Assembly: GCF_000211815.1 (NCBI RefSeq)
Contig: NZ_GL890907.1
Coordinates: forward strand, 12,442-76,441
Direction: 5' to 3'
Length of the DNA: 64,000 nucleotides
Source of the DNA: Moorena producens 3L
GTDB lineage: Bacteria; Cyanobacteriota; Cyanobacteriia; Cyanobacteriales; Coleofasciculaceae
Both the position numbers and the translations under genes were made by a program. The notes beneath the pieces are model-generated. The model made no database searches, was not told the DNA's origin, and saw only the letters and a program-made list of their open reading frames with translations. Shown here piece by piece: positions 52,536-59,282 of the stretch (position 1 is the first letter of the stretch; each line of letters opens with the position of its first letter).

Positions 52536-54176
52536 ATGCGTGTGTTAATTCAGATGCGATTTATGCCGGAACTCCGTGCTGCAATGACTGCCGAGAGTTT
52601 CACTATGACAACAGAGGCTGTTTCTATTGATGGCTTTTCACTGGATCAAAGTTATACACCTGTTTTGGTGCCTAATCGACAAAGACGAGAAGAGGTTGGA
52701 GTCACAGAAGTAGGACAACTATTTTCCTTTGATGCTCGCCCTGAAGTTTCCACTTATCTGGTAAGAGGTGAGGTGGCAGATGATGCACTAGAGCCTTTAA
52801 TAGCGGCAGTTGAACAAGACCCTAATGGGATTGGTGTGTTTTCAGATCCACGAATTAGTGCGATCGCTATTTGTCCACCTGCTTCAGTGGGAACCCATCG
52901 AAATGTGGAGAATTTACTGCAATTTCCACAACTTCAAGCAAAAGGAATGGATGGGTCTAACGTAATGGTGGCGATCGTTGATAGCGGAGTCAATCTATCC
53001 CATCTAAACAGTAAGGGTAAAACACCTCAATTCGATGCGAGCAAAAGCTGGACTCCAGTATCTGGACTTACCCCAGGTAATATGCGTGTCGATCATGGAA
53101 CAATGTGTGCCTTTGATGTCTGCATTGCTGCGCCAAACAGCACTCTTCTCGACTATGCCCTTCTCCAATCGCAGACACCAGGTGGCTCGGTAATGGATGG
53201 GTTTTTGAGTGATGCTGTCAAAGCTTTCAGTAACTTGCTGCAAATACTCTCAACAGCCCCAGAACCTAAACCAGCTTTGGTAGTTAATAATAGTTGGGGA
53301 ATGTTTCATCCCTCTTGGGACTTTCCGGTGGGCCATCCTGGCAATTACAGTGATAATCCCAATCATCCTTTCAATATCATTGTTGAAAGTTTAGAGGATG
53401 CTGGTGCTGATATTCTTTTTGCTGCTGGTAATTGTGGTGCAGAATGTCCTGATCCAAGATGCCAACGCGTTACTAACAGACCCATTTATGGTGCGAATTC
53501 TCATCCAAGTGTCCTTAGCATTGCTGGGGTGACAGTTAATAAAGAGCGAGTTGGCTATTCTAGTCAGGGACCAGGACATCTCGACTCTCAAAAACCCGAT
53601 CTTTGTGCCTATACTCATTTTGTTGGCTCAGGAGTTTATCGAGCAGATAGTGGCACTTCAGCAGCTTGTCCTGTTGCGGCTGGTGTTGTAGCATCGATTC
53701 GGACTAAGTATCCTCCTTCGGTTCTCTCTCCCGCTGAACTTCGTCAACTGTTGCGCCGAACTGCCGAAGATTTGGGTGTGGCAGGTTTTGACTACGATCA
53801 TGGGTTTGGGCTGATCGATGTTCCAGCCATCCTCAATGCCCTAGAGCGGCTAGACATACCAGAATTACAAATAGGAGAGGCGGTTTCAGGGCATTTAAAG
53901 CAGACTGGCGATTCTAGCTTATATCGGGTGAGGGTCGGCACCTCATTGAGCCTTGAGCTAGATGGACAGGATGGTGTAGATTTCGATCTCTATGTCAGAA
54001 AGGCATTGCAGCCAACTATCAGTGAGTTCGACTATCGTGGGTATACCAGTTTACCTGACGAGAAAATTAGTATCCGACCTTCAGAACCAGGTGAATATTT
54101 TGTTATGGTTCGTTCTTATCGTGGAGCAGGAGATTTTTCTCTGAAAGCTAGTGTGGAATCCATCTTGAACGTGTAG
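52536..54176 (+). CDS. S8 (subtilisin-like) serine peptidase with PPC domain
   Basis: A 546-aa subtilase with a complete catalytic set: Asp149 (VAIVDSGVNLSH), His187 (RVDHGTMCAFD), oxyanion Asn299 (FAAGNCG) and Ser375 (DSGTSAACPVAAGV). Residues 1-115 are an N-terminal domain of unknown kind, and about 445-546 a pre-peptidase C-terminal (PPC) domain (GEAVSGHLKQTGDSSLYRVRV...DGVDFDLYVRK). There is no signal peptide, so it probably works in the cytoplasm. It is cargo of the ISAs1-ended element and neighbours the peptide genes, but there is no direct evidence that it cuts them. GAAGAAGAGG precedes ATG. Confidence 0.9.
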   Translation: MRVLIQMRFMPELRAAMTAESFTMTTEAVSIDGFSLDQSYTPVLVPNRQRREEVGVTEVGQLFSFDARPEVSTYLVRGEVADDALEPLIAAVEQDPNGIGVFSDPRISAIAICPPASVGTHRNVENLLQFPQLQAKGMDGSNVMVAIVDSGVNLSHLNSKGKTPQFDASKSWTPVSGLTPGNMRVDHGTMCAFDVCIAAPNSTLLDYALLQSQTPGGSVMDGFLSDAVKAFSNLLQILSTAPEPKPALVVNNSWGMFHPSWDFPVGHPGNYSDNPNHPFNIIVESLEDAGADILFAAGNCGAECPDPRCQRVTNRPIYGANSHPSVLSIAGVTVNKERVGYSSQGPGHLDSQKPDLCAYTHFVGSGVYRADSGTSAACPVAAGVVASIRTKYPPSVLSPAELRQLLRRTAEDLGVAGFDYDHGFGLIDVPAILNALERLDIPELQIGEAVSGHLKQTGDSSLYRVRVGTSLSLELDGQDGVDFDLYVRKALQPTISEFDYRGYTSLPDEKISIRPSEPGEYFVMVRSYRGAGDFSLKASVESILNV

Positions 54177-54425
54177 GCGTTTGAGTAACAACTGTACCTG
54201 AAGGGGCGACGAAACAGGCTGAAATGCTTGGTATCTAACGCTATAGCATTTTTAAATTGGGTGAGGTACAAAGTTCTAGGTTTTAGGGAGTAGGGAGCAG
54301 GGAGTAGCGACTGCATCAGTTTCTTAAATTTGTTAACACCATTACACCAATTGTTAGATCTATAGTTACGGTGAATTTTTAAGGTAGGCATTGCCTACCT
54401 TTTTTTTGTATTTAAGGGTCAGTGT
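54177..54425. other. Spacer between subtilase and CRISPR
   Basis: Contains a GGGAGTAGGGAGCAGGG run (54286-54306) and a strong terminator. No gene is visible. Confidence 0.6.
54383..54408 (+). terminator. Terminator after subtilase
   Basis: GGTAGGCATTGCCTACC stem followed by eight T. Confidence 0.85.
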
Positions 54426-54767
54426 TTTTAGATTAGTTTATCTCCTTGAGGGAGATTGTAACTTTGACAAAGATATCTCTCTTAATGGATCCTTCCAGCT
54501 GCAGAAACCATGTTTCCATTAATTCATTTCCTTGAGGGAGATTGTAACTATTGGGAAAACAACGATTGTATTCACTGGGAAGAGTTTCCATTAATTCATC
54601 TCCTTGAGGGAGATTGTAACTTTACAGGGAAAATTTTAGAAGCTTATTTTGAGCCGGTTTCCATTAATTCATCTCCTTGAGGGAGATTGTAACCCTCTCC
54701 CTCCCACTCAGGTCATCCAAAGGAAATGAGGTTTCCATTAATTCATCTCCTTGAGGGAGATTGCTTT
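54426..54767. CRISPR. Mini-CRISPR array, five repeats, no cas genes
   Basis: A 37-bp repeat starting GTTTCCATTAATTCATCTCC and ending GGGAGATTGTAAC, with the inner dyad CTCCTTGAGGGAG. Repeats at 54512-54548, 54584-54620 and 54657-54693 are full; 54426-54462 diverges in its first half and 54731-54767 breaks off after GAGATTG. The spacers are 49, 35, 36 and 37 bp and all differ. The first copy shares only the 3' half, so an early degenerate end is likely. No cas gene is in the window. Confidence 0.88.
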
Positions 54768-55036
54768 TTGCCCAAAAAGCAAAATGACAATCAGTGGGGG
54801 CTTGTACCCGCCACTGATTGAAGACCACAACTCGCTTGACCGTAGGTCACGCTGCGCGAACGCTCCAATTCAAAGTTCAAAATTATTAATTCAAAATGAT
54901 TCGGACAATTCTAGATTTTTAATTTTTAATTTTTAATTTTGAATTACCCGGGGGGCTTGTACCCAGAATTAATTAATTCAAAATTTATGATTTTCTTTAT
55001 TTTGAAGTTTTAATTTTGAATTTTGAATTACCCAAA
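54768..55036. other. AT-rich spacer between CRISPR and transposase remnant
   Basis: Contains CAGTGGGGGCTTGTACCCGCCACTG (25-bp palindrome) and AATTCAAAAT/TTTTTAATTT runs. No gene. Confidence 0.5.
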
Positions 55037-55506
55037 GGGGTCAGTTATGACCAGCGTATCGAAAAAGGTCATCATCGCACAGAGATACGCCAGGGCAGGG
55101 TCTGTACCGGTTTCGGCACAAGGTTAATTTCACCTTCCCTAGCTCTGGGAAGGACTCCAAAGTTTGGTGATGGTGGTTCGTGTCCGCCGTCTGTGGAACA
55201 AAACTACTCGTGAAGTTCAGTTTTATCTGACTTCAAAAGCTAGTGATGCTCAGGTTTTAGCTTCGGCAATTAGAAAACACTGGAGCATTGAAAACGAGCT
55301 ACATTGGACTATCGACTGTACTTTTGCCGAAGATGCTTGCCGTATTCGCTCTTTACACAGTCCCCGTAATGCGCGCTCTTTGGCGACGCATTGCTCTTAC
55401 TGCCCTTGATCGTGAGCAAACTTACAAACGTAGTCTCCGGCAAAAAATGAAGCGCACTGCTATGGATAATAACTATATGATTCAAGTCCTTAGTTGTTTT
55501 CACAGG
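55037..55506 (+). pseudogene. ISAs1-family transposase, frameshifted C-terminal remnant
   Basis: Across three frames the conserved C-terminal half of ISAs1 (H-repeat-type) transposases can be read: YDQRIEKGHHRTEIRQ, then VRRLWNKTTREVQFYLTS and IRKHWSIENELHWTIDCTFAEDACRIR, then ALWRRIALTALDREQTYKRSLRQKMKRTAMDNNYMIQVLS. Frame changes occur near 55150 and 55370. The N-terminal half with the first acidic catalytic residue is absent, so it cannot move anything on its own. It ends 45 bp before the right inverted repeat, the normal place for this family. Confidence 0.88.
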
Positions 55507-55574
55507 CGACAGATTAGATTCTTCTCATCCCTTGTGTCAAGCCTGATTGAGATGCTCTTACCCTGCCTCTCTAT

Positions 55575-55610
55575 CCTCCATTCTGAAATCAGGATGAAGG
55601 AGTTTTTATT
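55575..55610 (+). terminator. Displaced, decayed terminator of peptide 5
   Basis: CCTCCATTCTGAAATCAGGA... then GGAGTTTTTATT matches the terminator at 56741-56774 but with mismatches in the stem. It is separated from peptide 5 by the 3.7-kb element. Confidence 0.7.
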
Positions 55611-55647
55611 TATTGGTTCACCGATAATAATACCTAAGTTAGGCTAT

Positions 55648-55822
55648 CAGGGTAAGCGCAAGAAAAAATTGCCCATAATGTGCATTGGCTGGATATCGGT
55701 TGATCGTGGCTCGAAACCCCTATAATCTCGTAGAACTTGATTCTCAATAGAGTTTAATAGTTGAGAATGAGCCCCGTTTTTTCTCAATAAGCTACAGCTT
55801 ATTGATTCTTGCGCTTACCCTG
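55648..55822. mobile_element. 175-bp MITE with ISAs1-type ends
   Basis: Perfect 17-bp inverted ends CAGGGTAAGCGCAAGAA and TTCTTGCGCTTACCCTG, flanked by the exact 10-bp duplication GTTAGGCTAT (55638-55647 and 55823-55832). Internal hairpins CTCAATAG...TTGAGAATGAG and TCAATAAGC...GCTTATTGA. No coding capacity. The first nine bases of the ends match those of the 3.7-kb element next door, so the same transposase probably moved both. Confidence 0.88.
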
Positions 55823-55852
55823 GTTAGGCTATCTTATTATCAGTTTATCAAA

Positions 55853-55870
55853 GGTACCCTCAAGGGTACT
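55853..55870. promoter_or_regulatory. GGTACC palindrome of peptide 6
   Basis: GGTACCCTCAAGGGTACT; dyad ACATT-ATATA-AATGT follows. Confidence 0.75.
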
Positions 55871-55942
55871 GCCAAGAGGGATTTAGATCTGACATTATAT
55901 AAATGTGTTGATTGAAATTAATTAAAGCAAGAGGTAAAACCC

Positions 55943-56119
55943 ATGGCTTACAAATACCATAAACCCTGTGTGTTCCAAGTTCCGATCAAATTAGAAGTAC
56001 CGATTGTGCTCGACCTAGCTGTAGGTGCTAAGCGTAAGTGCTTTAGTAAATATGAGGAAATGGAACTCGAAGAGAACGGAGCGGCTACTGATCAGTCCCC
56101 CGAACCAGTTAGCACTTAG
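55943..56119 (+). CDS. Repeated small peptide, copy 6
   Basis: A 58-aa copy, MAYKYHKPCVFQVPIKLE..., with SKYEEMELEE and tail ENGAATDQSPEPVST. Ala2 and Leu42 pair it with copy 5 and the tail with copy 1, so parts have been shuffled between copies. Confidence 0.85.
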   Translation: MAYKYHKPCVFQVPIKLEVPIVLDLAVGAKRKCFSKYEEMELEENGAATDQSPEPVST

Positions 56120-56203
56120 TATCTTTAGCAATCTTTGACAGGAATCTTTGACGGTTGGCTTTGAAATTATCGGCATAAATTAAGTCCTATCTCTCCTCTG
56201 TTT

Positions 56204-56237
56204 CCTCCCTCCTGAGCTCAGGAGGGAGGAGTTTTAT
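56204..56237 (+). terminator. Terminator after peptide 6
   Basis: CCTCCCTCCTGAGCTCAGGA stem with AGTTTTATT. Confidence 0.8.
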
Positions 56238-56287
56238 TGTAGACCTTAAGCGATAATCACCCCCACCAATACCGAACCAGACAAAAA

Positions 56288-56363
56288 TCGTAGGGTGGGC
56301 ATTGCTCAGGAAGATCAAAATTAGTGAGCCTATAAATGAAATGGGCAATGCCCACCAATACCG
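56288..56363. repeat. Family B MITE in peptide spacer
   Basis: Same element and flanks as at 51409-51470 and 57247-57322. Confidence 0.8.
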
Positions 56364-56402
56364 AGGCTAAGTTATGAAACACTATCATATCACCTCATAA
56401 AA

Positions 56403-56420
56403 GGTACCCTCAAGGGTACT
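56403..56420. promoter_or_regulatory. GGTACC palindrome of peptide 7
   Basis: GGTACCCTCAAGGGTACT; dyad and leader as in the other copies. Confidence 0.75.
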
Positions 56421-56492
56421 GCCAAGCCAGGGTTAGATTTGACATTATATAAATGTGTTGATTGAAATTAATTACAGCAAGAGGTAAAACCC

Positions 56493-56669
56493 ATGCCTTA
56501 CAAATACGATAAACCCTGTGTGTTCCAAGTTCCGATCAAATTAGAAGTACCAATTGTGCTCGACCTAGCTGTAGGTGCTAAGCGTAAGTGCTTTACTAAG
56601 TATGAGGAAATGGAGATCGAAGAGAACGGAGCGGCTACTGATCAGTCCACCGAACCAGTTACCAGTTAG
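56493..56669 (+). CDS. Repeated small peptide, copy 7
   Basis: A 58-aa copy, MPYKYDKPCVFQVPIKLE..., tail ENGAATDQSTEPVTS. Asp6 replaces His6. Its intact spacer (56725 onward) is the unoccupied counterpart of the 3.7-kb insertion site. Confidence 0.85.
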   Translation: MPYKYDKPCVFQVPIKLEVPIVLDLAVGAKRKCFTKYEEMEIEENGAATDQSTEPVTS

Positions 56670-56740
56670 TTTCTTTAAGAATATTTGACGGCTGGCTTTT
56701 AAAGTCTGGGCATAAATTAAGTCCTATCTCTCCTCTCTAT

Positions 56741-56774
56741 CCTCCATCCTAAGCTCAGGATGGAGGAGTTTTAT
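56741..56774 (+). terminator. Terminator after peptide 7
   Basis: CCTCCATCCTAAGCTCAGGA stem closing TGGAGG, then AGTTTTATT. Both arms carry the A/T change, so pairing is kept. Confidence 0.8.
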
Positions 56775-56826
56775 TGTAGACGAAAACCGATACCCTTTAT
56801 GCCCTGATCTGATCAGCTGCTGAAAA

Positions 56827-56844
56827 GGTACCCTCAAGGGTACT
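56827..56844. promoter_or_regulatory. GGTACC palindrome of peptide 8
   Basis: GGTACCCTCAAGGGTACT; dyad follows. Confidence 0.75.
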
Positions 56845-56916
56845 GCCAAGCCAGGGTTAGATTTGACATTATATAAATGTGTTGATTGAAATTAATTACA
56901 GCAAGAGGTAAAACCC

Positions 56917-57090
56917 ATGCCTTACAAATACCATAAACCCTGTGTGTTCCAAGTTCCGATCAAATTAGAAGTACCCATTGTGCTCGATCTAGCTGTAGGT
57001 GCTAAGCGTAAGTGCTTCACTAAGTATGAGGAAATGGAAATCGAAGAGAACGGAGCGGGTACTGAGCCAGCCGAACCAGTTACCACTTAA
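56917..57090 (+). CDS. Repeated small peptide, copy 8
   Basis: A 57-aa copy, MPYKYHKPCVFQVPIKLE..., tail ENGAGTEPAEPVTT. It shares GAGTEPAEP with copy 3. Confidence 0.85.
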   Translation: MPYKYHKPCVFQVPIKLEVPIVLDLAVGAKRKCFTKYEEMEIEENGAGTEPAEPVTT

Positions 57091-57161
57091 TCTCTTTAGC
57101 AATCTTTGACAGCTGGCTTTAAAATTCTGGGCATAAATTAAGTCCTATATCTCCTCTGTTT

Positions 57162-57195
57162 CCTCCCTCCTGAGCTCAGGAGGGAGGAGTTTTAT
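57162..57195 (+). terminator. Terminator after peptide 8
   Basis: CCTCCCTCCTGAGCTCAGGA stem with AGTTTTATT. Confidence 0.8.
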
Positions 57196-57246
57196 TGTAG
57201 ACCTTAAGCGATAATCATGCCCACCAATACTGAACCAGATAAAAAT

Positions 57247-57322
57247 CGTAGGGTGGGCATTGATCAGGAAGATTAAAATTAGTGAGCCTATAAATTAAAT
57301 GAGCAATGCCCACCAATACCGA
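57247..57322. repeat. Family B MITE in peptide spacer
   Basis: Third copy of the element at 51409 with the same flanks. Confidence 0.8.
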
Positions 57323-57360
57323 GGCTAAGTTATGAAACACTATCATATCACCTCATAAAA

Positions 57361-57378
57361 GGTACCCTCAAGGGTACT
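57361..57378. promoter_or_regulatory. GGTACC palindrome of peptide 9
   Basis: GGTACCCTCAAGGGTACT; dyad follows. Confidence 0.75.
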
Positions 57379-57450
57379 GCCAAGCCAGAGTTAGATTTGA
57401 CATTATATAAATGTGTTGATTGAAATTAATTACAGCAAGAGGTAAAACCC

Positions 57451-57624
57451 ATGCCTTACAAATACGATAAACCCTGTGTGTTCCAAGTTCCGATCAAATT
57501 AGAAGTACCCATTGTGCTCGACCTAGCTGTAGGTGCTAAGCGTAAGTGCTTTACTAAGTATGAGGAAATGGAGATCGAAGAGAACGGAGCGCCTACTGAG
57601 CCAGCGGAACCGGTTAGCACTTAG
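57451..57624 (+). CDS. Repeated small peptide, copy 9
   Basis: A 57-aa copy, MPYKYDKPCVFQVPIKLE..., tail ENGAPTEPAEPVST. It ends the array. Its terminator is of the CCCCTAGGCT type used by copies 1 and 2, so the array begins and ends with the same terminator kind. Confidence 0.85.
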   Translation: MPYKYDKPCVFQVPIKLEVPIVLDLAVGAKRKCFTKYEEMEIEENGAPTEPAEPVST

Positions 57625-57698
57625 TCTCTTTAGCAATCTCTGACAAGAATCTTTGACGGCTGGCTTTAAATTAGTTCATAGAAATTAGTTCCTCAAAT

Positions 57699-57729
57699 CC
57701 CCCTAGGCTTATCAAGTCAGGGGGGTTTT
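57699..57729 (+). terminator. Terminator after peptide 9
   Basis: CCCCCTAGGCTTATCAAGTC stem closing AGGGGGG, then TTTTC. Confidence 0.75.
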
Positions 57730-58275
57730 CTTAACCAGTCTCCTGCTAAGCTTAACGTAAGCATATGCCCTACGCGCACGCTACTTGAGGTGCCGTCAGC
57801 TGTCAGCCGTCAGCTTAAAATAAACCTCCCACGCTACTTGAGGTGCTTTCTGTAACTCAGCATTATTCGAATGCTGACCTGTTTTATTCTTAACGGTTTC
57901 CTCCTTAACCCTGCCGATAGCGCATACGGCGGTTTGCATAACTATCAGGTGCGCTTTCCGCATCTAATTATTAAATTCGCCACGGGTCGCACCTCAGGTA
58001 CACAGGATTGTTTTCCCACTTCCGACTTCCGACTTCCCTGTTCTCTCTTCCCTGTTCCGGTGATCCGCTGTTCCCTGTTCCCTAAAATTCAGAAATTTGT
58101 ACCTAACTGAATTGCAAACCGCTGATAGCTGATAGCTGATAGCTGATAACTGATAGCTGAATGCTTACAAGTTAACTAAAAGGTACCCTTAAGGGTACCG
58201 CAACTTGTTAGTAAATTATGAGACCATTGGGAGAGATTAAGACTACCTGCCAAACTACCTGATGGAGGGCAAATC
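57730..58275. other. Spacer with inverted GTAAGCAT-type repeat
   Basis: GTAAGCATATGCCCTACGCG (57757) to GCTGAATGCTTACAAG (58156-58171) is the inverted version of the elements at 39694 and 48706, with TTAAATTCGCCACGGGTCGC and CCCTGTT runs inside. Palindrome copy 11 follows at 58182. No gene. Confidence 0.6.
58182..58199. promoter_or_regulatory. GGTACC palindrome before 248-aa gene
   Basis: GGTACCCTTAAGGGTACC, the only perfectly symmetrical copy, 77 bp before the ATG. The second dyad and leader of the peptide genes are absent. Confidence 0.7.
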
Positions 58276-59022
58276 ATGCCTGACGAAAATATCCACGAAT
58301 CCTCTTACAACTGTGAATTTGAGATTCCGATCAATTTTTTAGTTCCCTTCTCATTCAAGCCCACATTTGCTCCACAAAAGTGTACCTTCCAACTTTGCAA
58401 TCACCCTGGTGCTAGTGCCAGTCCGCCACCCTATGGCTTGCGTCTTGATGGACTGCTCACTGGTAATGCCAGAGATATCTATACCTTTGATTTTGAGTAC
58501 GAGGGCGCAGAGGTATTCCTCGACTACACCAGCACAGGTGAGATCCACATCTACGGAAAAGCCTTCGGTGGACAAAAAGAAGGGAAGAATTACAAAAAAA
58601 GGACAACTGACTACTGGGATATCGACTTTACCTACAAAGTTGTGGGACATAAAGACAACGATGCCTATGTCACCGAGAAAGCCTATGGCACATACAAGAT
58701 TGGCATGGGTAAGGGGACAATCAAGTCTAAGAAGTTCAAGTCCTTTGATCTAGTAGACTACTTCGGTAATCATGAATACTCTTTCCGATTTGGTGATGAT
58801 ACGGAGCACCGGGGCCATAAAGGTATCTCTGGCTGGGGCTGGCTGAATCATAGTGATAGTGGTGCCAAAGATCGTATCTATAAGCACCTAGATTACTCTG
58901 ACTGGCTATTCGTTGCTAAGATTCCTAAACTATCCATGGCTAAATGGAAGATGATCTGCTGGAGTGGCTTAGCCAGTGCAGTCTGGTGTGAGGATGATCC
59001 TAAGAAGTCCGAGCATGATTAG
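58276..59022 (+). CDS. 248-aa protein sharing the peptide motif
   Basis: N-terminal SSYNCEFEIPINFLVPFSF aligns with PCVFQVPIKLEVPIVL of the nine peptides (CxFxxPIxxxVP). The rest is unlike them: YTFDFEYEGAEVFLDYTSTGEIHIYGKAFGG, DIDFTYKVVGHKDNDAY, FGNHEYSFRFGDDTEHRGHKG, a soluble beta-rich domain with no motif I know. No signal peptide. The palindrome upstream links it to the same control set. It might be a partner that uses the motif to meet the peptides, or their ancestor (inference). GGAGGG lies 8 bp before the ATG. Confidence 0.75.
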   Translation: MPDENIHESSYNCEFEIPINFLVPFSFKPTFAPQKCTFQLCNHPGASASPPPYGLRLDGLLTGNARDIYTFDFEYEGAEVFLDYTSTGEIHIYGKAFGGQKEGKNYKKRTTDYWDIDFTYKVVGHKDNDAYVTEKAYGTYKIGMGKGTIKSKKFKSFDLVDYFGNHEYSFRFGDDTEHRGHKGISGWGWLNHSDSGAKDRIYKHLDYSDWLFVAKIPKLSMAKWKMICWSGLASAVWCEDDPKKSEHD

Positions 59023-59282
59023 CGATTGGTTATAGCGCCGCGCGCAGTGTTGGGAGATGGGGAGATGGGGAGATGTAAGTGTGGTAAGTGTGGTAAGTGT
59101 GGGGGCGCGGGGAGATGGGGAGATGGGGAGATGAAGAGATGGGGAGATGAAGAGATGAGCAACTGGCTACCCAAGACGGCGCTAGCTCCGAAGCTCCCGA
59201 CTCCCGACTCCCGACTCCCGTTCCCCTCCTGGGAGGGGTTAGGGGTGGGTACCGACTCCCGACTCCCTAAAACGAAGAATGA
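59023..59282. repeat. GGGAGAT and GACTCCC tandem arrays
   Basis: GGGAGATG units (59050-59160), CCCGACT units (59196-59225 and 59253-59270) and TCCCCTCCTGGGAGGGGTTA, also present at 10449. No gene. Confidence 0.8.

Larger units (their letters stand above)
51849..55565. mobile_element. 3.7-kb element with ISAs1-type ends and cargo
   Basis: Left end CAGGGTAAGCGCATC (51849-51863) and right end GATGCTCTTACCCTG (55551-55565) are inverted with one mismatch. Both sides carry the 10-bp direct repeat CCTCTCTATC (51839-51848 and 55566-55575). Rejoining the flanks restores the spacer and terminator seen after other copies (56725-56774). CAGGG ends and 8-10 bp target duplications are typical of ISAs1-family elements, and a decayed ISAs1 transposase ends 45 bp before the right end. 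Between the ends lie a small gene, a subtilase and a mini-CRISPR. The left two thirds of the transposase are missing. Confidence 0.85.

Noticed and set aside
54426..54767. Direct functional link between subtilase and CRISPR (for example a CRISPR-guided protease)
   Set aside because: No type III effector, CHAT or TPR partner or cas gene is present; they only share the same inserted element.
55016..55725. Three separate small genes
   Set aside because: They are consecutive frames of one broken ISAs1-family transposase, then non-coding sequence.
47064..57624. Cyanobactin or other RiPP precursor family with the subtilase as PatA/PatG-type protease
   Set aside because: The peptides show no leader plus hypervariable core, no YcaO, prenyltransferase or LanM-type gene is nearby, and the subtilase came in with an insertion element, so the proximity may be accidental.
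57871..58110. Open frame of 79 codons before palindrome 11
   Set aside because: It is composed of shared repeat ends and a CCCTGTT array; no ribosome site.
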